Positions 1 through 5,831 of a stretch of 5,831 nt of DNA are shown here, in pieces. Numbering within the stretch: the first letter of the stretch is position 1; every line of letters starts with the position of its first letter. The DNA comes from CAUUFM01 sp041844335 (GTDB lineage Bacteria > Bacillota > Clostridia > Lachnospirales > Lachnospiraceae): assembly GCA_041844335.1 (NCBI GenBank), contig JBGZAX010000046.1, forward strand, positions 1 through 5,831, in the 5' to 3' direction. The notes below the pieces were generated by a model, which saw nothing but the letters and a program-made list of their open reading frames with translations, was not told where the DNA came from and did no database searches. Made by a program: the position numbers and the translations under genes.

Positions 1-849
1 ACCTCGCTTTCAATTATGAGATTGTTGCCGTCGCAGATGAGCAGAATTCCGAACGGAGAGGTGATATTTAACGGGGATGATATATTAAAGTATAAAAATG
101 CCGAGATGAGGAATATCAGAGGGCATAAAATTTCTATGATTTTTCAGGAGCCTATGAATTCATTAAATCCCTGCATGAGAATAGAAAACCAGCTGACGGA
201 GGCAATATTGCTGCATAACCGGATATCAAAGACCGAGGCAAAAGACAGGGCTAAAAATGCCTTAAGGTTGGTAGGTATACCGGAGATAGACACATGTATG
301 AGCAGCTATCCTCATCAGCTTTCGGGAGGAATGTGCCAGAGGGTGATGATAGCTATGGCGATGTCCTGCGAACCGGATCTTTTAATAGCGGACGAACCCA
401 CTACAGCTCTTGATGTAACTATACAGGCACAAATTTTGGAGCTTATGGAGGAGATAAGACAGAAAAAGAACACAAGCATACTGATGATAACCCACGATTT
501 AGGGGTGGTAGCCGGAATGTGCCAAAGGGTAATTGTAATGTATGCCGGACAGGTTGTAGAAGAGGCGGGGGTGAAAGATCTTTTTGGAAATCCTGCGCAT
601 CCCTATACAAAGGGTCTTATAGCATCGGTTCCGAAGCTTTACAGCAATGTCACAAGGCTGCCTTCCATTAAGGGAAGCGTTCCTGATTTATCGGCGATGC
701 CTTTAGGCTGCCGCTTTGCACCAAGATGCGGTTTGGCGACGGATAAATGCAGAAAAGAAGAGCCGAAGCTTATTTCCATAGATGATACGAAAGGAAGATT
801 TGTACGTTGTCATCTGGCGGATTCTGATAAGGAGGCCAAACAGATATGA
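1..849 (+). CDS. oppD: Oligopeptide/dipeptide ABC transporter ATP-binding protein, OppD/DppD type (5' partial)
   Basis: This is one of the two ATPase subunits that power an oligopeptide/dipeptide importer at the inner face of the membrane. The reading frame is open from base 1: TSLSI precedes the first visible Met (16-18), matching the stretch that follows Walker A in OppD proteins, so the true start and Walker A lie outside the window and the ATG at 16 is internal. Visible parts, in order, are the Q-loop (MIFQEP), the ABC signature LSGGM (319-333), Walker B LLIADEP (379-399) with its catalytic Glu, the D-loop (TALD), and the switch His in MITHD (493-495). The oligopeptide-ATPase C-terminal extension follows, with HPYTKGL and the cysteine pattern GCRFAPRC...C...RCH. 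The residue after the signature is Cys (LSGGMCQRV) where Arg is usual. The stop overlaps the next start (ATGA, 846-849). Opp versus Dpp specificity cannot be read from an ATPase subunit. Confidence 0.95.
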   Translation, partial: TSLSIMRLLPSQMSRIPNGEVIFNGDDILKYKNAEMRNIRGHKISMIFQEPMNSLNPCMRIENQLTEAILLHNRISKTEAKDRAKNALRLVGIPEIDTCMSSYPHQLSGGMCQRVMIAMAMSCEPDLLIADEPTTALDVTIQAQILELMEEIRQKKNTSILMITHDLGVVAGMCQRVIVMYAGQVVEEAGVKDLFGNPAHPYTKGLIASVPKLYSNVTRLPSIKGSVPDLSAMPLGCRFAPRCGLATDKCRKEEPKLISIDDTKGRFVRCHLADSDKEAKQI

Positions 850-1817
850 GTGAAACATTGGTATCAGTAAAAAACCTGATAAAGACCTTTGAGGTGAAAA
901 AGGGACTTTGGGCGAAGAAAAAATATGTTCACGCCGTAAATGACGTGAATTTTGATATATATAGAGGCGAAACCTTTTCTCTTGTGGGAGAGTCGGGGTG
1001 CGGCAAATCGACTACGGGGCGTCTGATAGACAATCTTTTAACTCCCGATTCAGGAGAAATATATTTTTGCGATAAAAAGATATCAAATCTTAATCAAAAT
1101 GAAATGAGACCGTTAAGATCCGATATACAGATGATATTTCAGGACCCCTACGGTTCTTTAAATCCCAGAATAAAAATACAGGATTTGATAGCGGAGCCGC
1201 TTTTAATACATACCAATATGAGTGCAGGGGAGCGTCGAAAAAAGGTTTATGAGCTGCTTGAAGAGGTGGGTTTAAGAGCAAGTCATGCCGACAGATATCC
1301 TCATGAGTTCTCAGGAGGACAGCGCCAAAGAATAGGGATAGCAAGGGCGCTTACCGTAAATCCCAAGCTTATAATAGCAGATGAGCCTGTATCCGCACTT
1401 GATGTGTCTATTCAGGCGCAGGTGTTAAATCTTTTGCAGAGCCTACAGGAAAAGTATAGGCTCACATATCTGTTTATTTCTCATGATTTAAGCGTGGTGG
1501 AAATGATATCCGACAGAATAGCGGTCATGTATCTCGGCACAATAGTGGAAATGGCTGATAAAAAGGAACTTTACACCAATCCCAAGCATCCCTATACCAG
1601 GGCGCTTTTATCGGCGGTTCCGATACCGGATCCTAATATAAAGCAAAAGAGGATATTACTTAAGGGCGATTTGCCAAGTACGACCAATTTGCCTGAGGGT
1701 TGTTTGTTTAATACCAGATGTGAATATTGCAAGGATATATGTAAGGAAAAAAGACCGAAGGAAACTATACTTTACAATAAGCATATCGTGAAATGTCATT
1801 TTGCCGACTCATTTTAA
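846..1817 (+). CDS. oppF: Oligopeptide/dipeptide ABC transporter ATP-binding protein, OppF/DppF type
   Basis: This is the second ATPase of the peptide importer, expected to pair with the upstream OppD-type subunit on the cytoplasmic face of the permeases. At 323 residues it has normal family length and looks intact. Walker A is GESGCGKST (residues 48-56), followed by the Q-loop IFQDPYGSLNPR (Gln99), the signature FSGGQ (155-159), Walker B LIIADE (175-180, catalytic Glu180), the D-loop SALD, and switch His213 in ISHDLSVV. The C-terminal peptide-transporter extension has HPYTRALLSAVP and cysteines at 286, 292, 295, 299 and 317. The start is supported by AAGGAGG at 829-835 and by the 4-base overlap with the preceding stop, which suggests translational coupling. 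The permease and substrate-binding genes are not in the window and probably lie upstream. The imported peptide is unknown. Confidence 0.97.
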   Translation: MSETLVSVKNLIKTFEVKKGLWAKKKYVHAVNDVNFDIYRGETFSLVGESGCGKSTTGRLIDNLLTPDSGEIYFCDKKISNLNQNEMRPLRSDIQMIFQDPYGSLNPRIKIQDLIAEPLLIHTNMSAGERRKKVYELLEEVGLRASHADRYPHEFSGGQRQRIGIARALTVNPKLIIADEPVSALDVSIQAQVLNLLQSLQEKYRLTYLFISHDLSVVEMISDRIAVMYLGTIVEMADKKELYTNPKHPYTRALLSAVPIPDPNIKQKRILLKGDLPSTTNLPEGCLFNTRCEYCKDICKEKRPKETILYNKHIVKCHFADSF

Positions 1818-1835
1818 TTAGAATAGAGGGTAACT

Positions 1836-4277
1836 ATGTTTTTAGAAAAGAATTTGACAAGAATTGAGCTTGCATACAAAAAAAGAAAGGGTTTGTTTAA
1901 GTATTATGATACCATAGATGAAAAAATCGGAACTCTTGACGAAAAATCGCAGATTTTAATTAAGTATCTATATTCTTATATGCCCGTAAGCGATGCTGTA
2001 AACTATGATTTTGAAACATTTTTGGACTATGTGAGGCATAGCTTGTTTTTGCTTGAAAATTATGACTATGTAAAAGAATTGCCCGATGAGATATTTTTAG
2101 AGTATGTGCTTTTTCATAGGGTGAACGACGAAGAGATAAGATGCTGCCGAAGGATATTTTATGACGATCTCAACAGCTTTTTAGGAGATGAAAAGGGGCT
2201 CGACAGGGTGCTTAGAGCCAATTTTTGGTGTGCCAAAGAGATAACCTATCAGTCATCAGATGAGAGAACATTGTCCGCTATAGCAATCTATAACAGAGGA
2301 CGGGGCAGATGCGGTGAGGAGTCTACATTTTTTGTTCAGGCATTGAGAAGTATAGGGATACCATCAAGACAGGTCTATGTGCCGAGATGGTCGCATTGTG
2401 ATGATAATCATGCCTGGGTGGAGGTATATAACGACGGAAAATGGTATTTTCTGGGTGCTGCAGAGCCGCAGAGCATAATAAATTCGGGATGGTTTAATAA
2501 TGCAGCGTCAAGAGCTATGCTGGTACACTCAAGATGCTTCGGTTTTTCTTTATCAAGTGACGATATTATAGGGCAGGACAATGAGGTCAAGCTTTTAAAT
2601 CAGCTTTCAAGGTATGCAGAAAATAATTTAATTAAGGTAAAGGTGTTTGACGGTAATTATAAGCCGGTAAAATATGCCGTTGTGACGTTTTCCGTAATAA
2701 ATTACAGTCATTTTGCGCCTGTTGCAAAAGTCTTGACCGATGAAAACGGCGATGCCTTTATTACTCTGGGGCTCGGCTGTGTAAAAATATCCGCTCATAT
2801 AGATAATTTGGTAAGCGAGGCTATAATAAACACTGAAAAATTAAGTGATGTATACATAGTTCTTGATAAAGGGCTTGACAGCCTGTACAATATAGATGAG
2901 AGTGTCTTCTTTGCCCCTGCTGACAGCCCTGTAAATAGTAACCGAGCAGACAGGGAGTATAAAAAAGGTGCGGCATTGGAGCTTGGAAGACTGTCGCAGA
3001 TAAGAGAAGATAAGATAAACAGCTTCAAGAATAGTGATTTATATAGATTTTGCTTGGAGTATAGCGATAGCAGATGTGCTAAATTGCTTTTAGATGTGTT
3101 GTCCGAGAAGGATTTAACAGATGTCACATTTGATGTACTCAAGGAGCAGATAGAATATGCAGGCTCTTACTTTAATCCGAAGGAAGAGGATATTTTTGCG
3201 AAATATATTTTAAACCCCAGAATATCAAATGAGGTTTTAAGACCCTATAGGAGTTTTATTTTAGACTTTTTTGATAACATGCAAACAGCTGAATTTAAAA
3301 AAGATCCGCAGCTTGTATGGAAGTGGGTAAACGAGAATGTGAGTAACGATGATACTCTCAGCAATCAGCTTTATTTATTGCCGGCATCGGCTCTTAGGAT
3401 AAAGAGAGCAAACCTTAGAGATAAAAAGATTTTGGTTGTGGCAATATTAAGGACTGTCGGGGTTGCTGCAAGATTAAATCCTGTTCAGGGTTTTGTGGAA
3501 TATTATAAAAACGGATCTTTTAATCCGATAGAATCTCTTGATTTCGGCAACCTTATAATAGAAAGTGACAGTGAACACAGTTCTTCTTATCTGCAGGGTT
3601 ACAGCATTACAAGGATAAATGACAGTTATGATGACGAGCTTATAGACATATCGGGTATTAATTTTGAAGAAAATATGCTTAAGGTGAGGTTGTTGACAGG
3701 AACATACAGATTTTTAACATCCACAAGGACGGCTTGTGGGGATCAGGTGTTCTATCAGAGGATATTAGACGTAAATAAGGATGCTGATACAAGAGAAAAA
3801 TTTGATTATCATAAGCTGACCGAAGATGAAATAATGGTAAAATTTGATTTACCTGTCATATATTTTAGAGATGTCTTCACTGATAATGACATTTCAAGCG
3901 ATGAGCTGTTAAAATCGGGCAGAAATATTTATTTTTATCTTGAGGAAACAAAGGAGCCTACAGAGCATATTTTAAATGAGATAAGTGAAAGATATGATAA
4001 ATATAAGGACATACAGAGTAGAATTGTATTTATTGTTCGTTCTGAAAAGGCGTTACATGATGAAAATATAAGTAATATTTTAGAGTGTCTGCCTGAAATA
4101 AAGGTTTTAATTGATGACGGCTTTTCAAGCCTTGAAACGGTAGGCAGAAGAATGTATGCGGATCACGAAAAGTTGCCGTTTGTTTTTTTAATTGATAAGG
4201 AGCATAACGGAATTTTTGCAACGGCGGGATATAATGTGGGAAGCGCGGACATGATTTTAACCGTCACTAAGCTATGA
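1836..4277 (+). CDS. Large cytoplasmic transglutaminase-like multidomain protein
   Basis: This is an 813-residue protein of a transglutaminase-like (papain-fold) family; its biochemical role is not established. Residues 1-125 are probably helical. Residues about 125-235 form the transglutaminase domain: GRGRCGEES with nucleophile Cys159, DDNHAWVEVY with His192, then WYFLGAAEP, GWF and ASRAM. The usual third catalytic acid (Asp) is not obvious, and Glu210 is a candidate. Residues about 264-345 resemble an Ig-like/carboxypeptidase-regulatory beta-sandwich (KVFDGNYKPVKYAVVTF, TDENGDAFITLGLG). Residues about 490-570 resemble a second, catalytically dead transglutaminase segment. Residues about 690-813 look like a thioredoxin fold (NIYFYLEE, RIVFIV, LPFVFLID, ATAGYNVG) without CxxC. 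No signal peptide or membrane segment is visible at the N-terminus (MFLEKNLTRIELAYKKRKG), so it should be cytoplasmic. The start has AGAGGG at 1825-1830, five bases before ATG. It lies 18 bases after oppF and is probably cotranscribed. Peptidase, amidase or transferase action on imported peptides is inference. Confidence 0.88.
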   Translation: MFLEKNLTRIELAYKKRKGLFKYYDTIDEKIGTLDEKSQILIKYLYSYMPVSDAVNYDFETFLDYVRHSLFLLENYDYVKELPDEIFLEYVLFHRVNDEEIRCCRRIFYDDLNSFLGDEKGLDRVLRANFWCAKEITYQSSDERTLSAIAIYNRGRGRCGEESTFFVQALRSIGIPSRQVYVPRWSHCDDNHAWVEVYNDGKWYFLGAAEPQSIINSGWFNNAASRAMLVHSRCFGFSLSSDDIIGQDNEVKLLNQLSRYAENNLIKVKVFDGNYKPVKYAVVTFSVINYSHFAPVAKVLTDENGDAFITLGLGCVKISAHIDNLVSEAIINTEKLSDVYIVLDKGLDSLYNIDESVFFAPADSPVNSNRADREYKKGAALELGRLSQIREDKINSFKNSDLYRFCLEYSDSRCAKLLLDVLSEKDLTDVTFDVLKEQIEYAGSYFNPKEEDIFAKYILNPRISNEVLRPYRSFILDFFDNMQTAEFKKDPQLVWKWVNENVSNDDTLSNQLYLLPASALRIKRANLRDKKILVVAILRTVGVAARLNPVQGFVEYYKNGSFNPIESLDFGNLIIESDSEHSSSYLQGYSITRINDSYDDELIDISGINFEENMLKVRLLTGTYRFLTSTRTACGDQVFYQRILDVNKDADTREKFDYHKLTEDEIMVKFDLPVIYFRDVFTDNDISSDELLKSGRNIYFYLEETKEPTEHILNEISERYDKYKDIQSRIVFIVRSEKALHDENISNILECLPEIKVLIDDGFSSLETVGRRMYADHEKLPFVFLIDKEHNGIFATAGYNVGSADMILTVTKL

Positions 4278-4326
4278 AATCTAAAAAATCGCAGCAATAG
4301 CAAAACAAAATACTTGCATAAAACGC

Positions 4327-4362
4327 ACTCCCTCGTCGGTTCATAAGATCCGCCGAGGGAGT
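4327..4362. terminator. Probable bidirectional terminator hairpin between convergent genes
   Basis: The arms at 4327-4339 and 4350-4362 pair over 13 positions with a single mismatch (T4336 against C4353) around a 10-base loop. The stem is GC-rich (CTCCCTCG paired with CGAGGGAG). It sits about 50 bases past each of the two convergent stop codons. On the + strand it is followed by only three T residues. On the - strand the following sequence is GCGTTTTA with further T-rich sequence (TTTTGTTTTG) downstream. The U-tracts are weak for a classical intrinsic terminator, so the call rests mainly on the stem and its position. Apart from this hairpin nothing else is seen between 4278 and 4411. Confidence 0.7.
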
Positions 4363-4411
4363 TTGCATATGCTTGACTGATTGTGGTATCAAGGAGTTTC
4401 TTAATTAATGC

Positions 4412-5437
4412 TTACAGTAATTCCTTAAGTCTGTCTATATCCTCCATTTGTGTAGCCCAGGATGTTACAAAGCGTATGGCGGTATGATTTTCGTCGATTT
4501 TTTCCCAAAAGCCGAATTTTACCTCTTTTTCAAGATTATCTATGAATGAGTCCTCAAATATCACATATTGTTGATTGCTTGGGGAGTCTATGTAAAGCCT
4601 GTGCCCCTTTTCTATAAAAGTCTTTTTAAGATGCATTGCAGTTTCTATTGCGTGTTTGCCGATTTCGATATATAGGTCATCTGTAAATAATGTATCGAAT
4701 TGCATACCTATAAGCCATCTTTTTGCAAGAAGAGCTCCGTGCTGTTTTACCAGTGTATCAAAATACTTAGGGGTGTTATTTTTTGTAAATACCACAGCCT
4801 CTCCGAACAGCGTTCCGCATTTTGTTCCGCCTATATAAAACACATCGCAAAGAGCCGCAATGTCTTTTAATGTAAGGTCACATTCCTTGCAGGCAAGTCC
4901 GTAGATAAGCCTTGCACCGTCAATAAATAAGGGTATTTCATATTTTTGGCATATCTCATACAGATCTTTAAGTTCTTTTTTTGAATAGATTGTTCCAAGC
5001 TCGGTAGGGAAAGAGATATAAGCCATTCCGGGATAGACCATATGGCTTTTTGTCGGGTCGGCGTGAAATACTCGCAGATATTCTTCTAAATCGGCTGCCT
5101 CGAGCTTTCCGTCTTTATTAGGAAGTGTGATTATCTTATGTCCGGTGTACTCTATTGCGCCTGCCTCGTGCACATTTATATGTCCGGTGTCTATTGTCAG
5201 AACCCCCTCACAGTCCTTAAGCATTGTTGCTATTATTACTGAATTGGTCTGAGTTCCGCCGACCAGCATATATACATCTGCATCCTCAAGTCCGCAGGCT
5301 TCCAGTATTTTTTTCTTTGCACCTTCGCAATACTTGTCGTTTCCATAGCCCGATGTGGCATCAAGGTTTATTTCTGTCAGCTTTTCTAATATTTTTTCGT
5401 GCGCTCCCGTATTGTAATCATTTTCGAATGAAATCAT
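4412..5437 (-). CDS. ltaE: Low-specificity L-threonine aldolase family PLP enzyme
   Basis: This is a cytoplasmic fold-type I PLP enzyme of the threonine aldolase/beta-eliminating lyase family. Family members usually split L-threonine or L-allo-threonine to glycine and acetaldehyde. Its 341 residues fit the family length. GGTQTN (60-65) should hold the PLP phosphate. His86 in GHINVHEAGA matches the ring-stacking His before the conserved EAG. Asp173 in LFIDGAR should contact the pyridine nitrogen. Lys206 in YIGGTKCGTLFGEA is the expected Schiff-base lysine. The late motif IRFVTSWAT carries an Arg suited to bind the substrate carboxylate. GGGAGGG (bases 5445-5451, - strand) lies seven bases upstream of the ATG, and a strong promoter precedes it, so the gene is probably monocistronic. 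It converges on the transglutaminase-like gene. Substrate range (Thr, allo-Thr, phenylserine or another beta-hydroxy amino acid) cannot be read from the sequence. Confidence 0.93.
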   Translation of the reverse strand: MISFENDYNTGAHEKILEKLTEINLDATSGYGNDKYCEGAKKKILEACGLEDADVYMLVGGTQTNSVIIATMLKDCEGVLTIDTGHINVHEAGAIEYTGHKIITLPNKDGKLEAADLEEYLRVFHADPTKSHMVYPGMAYISFPTELGTIYSKKELKDLYEICQKYEIPLFIDGARLIYGLACKECDLTLKDIAALCDVFYIGGTKCGTLFGEAVVFTKNNTPKYFDTLVKQHGALLAKRWLIGMQFDTLFTDDLYIEIGKHAIETAMHLKKTFIEKGHRLYIDSPSNQQYVIFEDSFIDNLEKEVKFGFWEKIDENHTAIRFVTSWATQMEDIDRLKELL

Positions 5438-5480
5438 TAAAGTACCCTCCCAATCTTTTATTTTAGTATAAATTAGATCA

Positions 5481-5509
5481 ATATTACATTAAATGAATAG
5501 ATTAGTCAA
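5481..5509 (-). promoter_or_regulatory. Sigma-A type promoter of the threonine aldolase gene
   Basis: Read on the - strand, the -35 is TTGACT (5504-5509) and the -10 is TAATAT (5481-5486), separated by exactly 17 bases (5487-5503). Each box differs from the housekeeping consensus at one position. The start of transcription would fall near 5474, giving a leader of roughly 36 bases that includes the GGGAGGG ribosome binding site. No riboswitch could fit in so short a leader. Confidence 0.75.
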
Positions 5510-5541
5510 ATATTTATACGAAAAATTGTTTTAAAACAAAC

Positions 5542-5585
5542 AATAGGTACATAAGAAGCTCCTTATTTCTTCTTACATACCTAAT
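5542..5585 (-). terminator. Intrinsic terminator downstream of the ferredoxin gene
   Basis: The arms at 5569-5585 and 5542-5558 form a 17-position stem around a 10-base loop (5559-5568). In the - strand RNA all pairs form except one U-U, with two G-U wobbles. In the + strand RNA those two wobbles become A-C mismatches, so the hairpin fits - strand transcription best. It begins 22 bases after the ferredoxin stop and is followed on that strand by the T-rich run GTTTGTTTT. It separates the ferredoxin from the threonine aldolase promoter. The loop contains AAGGAG followed six bases later by ATG. Confidence 0.72.
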
Positions 5586-5607
5586 GCTATAAATTTCACG
5601 ATTGTTA

Positions 5608-5778
5608 TTATCCCTGATGAATTGCACCTGTAGGGCAAACACCTTCACAGGTTCCGCAATCAATACAGCTTCCCGCATCAATATTGAATTGTGTATCTCC
5701 TTGAGAGATTGCACCTGTAGGGCACTCACCAGCGCACGCACCGCAGCTTACACAAGTGTCATTTATTATGTATGCCAT
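5608..5778 (-). CDS. Clostridial-type 2[4Fe-4S] ferredoxin
   Basis: This is a 56-residue soluble low-potential electron carrier of the bacterial 2[4Fe-4S] type. It begins MAYIINDTCVSCGACAGECP and ends CPTGAIHQG. Each half has the full CxxCxxCxxxCP motif: Cys9, 12, 15 and 19, and Cys38, 41, 44 and 48. In this fold the first three cysteines of one motif and the last of the other bind each cluster. Both halves end in CPTGAI, encoded by an identical 17-base sequence (5621-5637 and 5708-5724). Length and layout match the classical clostridial ferredoxins that serve pyruvate:ferredoxin oxidoreductase, hydrogenases and similar enzymes; the actual partners are unknown. The start is fixed by AAGGAGGA seven bases upstream. 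The gene is followed by a hairpin terminator and appears to be transcribed alone, with its promoter at or beyond the window edge. Confidence 0.96.
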   Translation of the reverse strand: MAYIINDTCVSCGACAGECPTGAISQGDTQFNIDAGSCIDCGTCEGVCPTGAIHQG

Positions 5779-5785
5779 TTGTAAA

Positions 5786-5793
5786 TCCTCCTT
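5786..5793 (-). promoter_or_regulatory. Strong ribosome binding site of the ferredoxin gene
   Basis: On the - strand AAGGAGGA lies seven bases before the ATG at 5776-5778, a near-perfect match to the 16S anti-Shine-Dalgarno sequence. It fixes the start of this very short gene and suggests high expression, as expected for a major electron carrier. Confidence 0.85.
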
Positions 5794-5831
5794 ATTTTCA
5801 AAGCACCTTTTGTGTTCAAGATTATTTTAGT

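Noticed and set aside
16..18. ATG at 16 as the start of the OppD-type gene
   Set aside because: The frame is open to base 1 and the residues before it (TSLSI) match conserved OppD sequence just after Walker A. The real start lies upstream of the window.
1090..1344. Antisense open frame within oppF
   Set aside because: It lies opposite a clearly conserved ATPase, has no recognisable domain, and appears to be a shadow of the coding strand.
2625..2870. Ig-like segment as a cell-surface adhesion domain
   Set aside because: The protein has no signal peptide, anchor or repeat array, so the beta-sandwich is better viewed as an internal structural domain.
2795..3142. 115-residue antisense open frame within the transglutaminase-like gene
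   Set aside because: It is rich in Ser and Leu, as expected from reverse reading of this A/T-rich gene, with no domain and no supporting context. Other antisense frames at 2408-2590 and 4030-4221 were rejected for the same reason.
4365..4372. Short palindrome GCATATGC after the convergent hairpin
   Set aside because: Eight-base palindromes are common by chance and nothing nearby gives it a role.
5514..5741. Longer open frames overlapping the ferredoxin on both strands (5514-5741 - and 5602-5784 +)
   Set aside because: The 56-residue ferredoxin at 5608-5778 has all eight cluster cysteines and a perfect ribosome binding site. The longer frames are repetitive shadows of it.
5824..5829. Possible -10 box (TAAAAT, - strand) for the ferredoxin
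   Set aside because: Position is plausible, about 45 bases before the start codon, but the -35 region would lie outside the window and a lone A/T hexamer is weak evidence.

Overview
The window looks like chromosome from an anaerobic, low-GC Firmicute of class Clostridia, perhaps Lachnospiraceae or a relative. The reasons are A/T-rich codon choice with many ATA, TTA and AAA codons, strong GGAGG-type ribosome binding sites, a small clostridial 2[4Fe-4S] ferredoxin, and oligopeptide ABC-transporter ATPases of Firmicute type. The taxonomic placement is inference. No mobile element, CRISPR array, rRNA or tRNA was seen.

Left part (1-4277, + strand): the 3' end of a peptide-transport operon. The first gene (OppD/DppD ATPase) is cut by the window edge just after its Walker A motif. 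The second (OppF/DppF ATPase) overlaps it by ATGA. Eighteen bases after that comes an 813-residue transglutaminase-like protein. It has a helical N-terminal region, a transglutaminase/papain-fold domain with Cys159 and His192, an Ig-like beta-sandwich, a second transglutaminase-like segment that has lost both catalytic residues, and a C-terminal thioredoxin-like fold without a CxxC. It has no signal peptide. The arrangement suggests that peptides or peptide-like conjugates brought in by the transporter are handled in the cytoplasm by this protein. This is the most interesting part of the window, and its function is inferred rather than known.

Centre (4278-4411): a convergent intergenic gap with a strong 13-position hairpin almost midway between the two stop codons, probably a shared bidirectional terminator.

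Right part (4412-5831, - strand): a PLP-dependent threonine aldolase of the LtaE family with its own near-consensus sigma-A promoter, and upstream of it a 56-residue 2[4Fe-4S] ferredoxin that is short enough to be missed by length-filtered gene calling. A hairpin terminator separates these two genes, so they are probably separate transcription units. No functional link between them and the peptide operon is visible.
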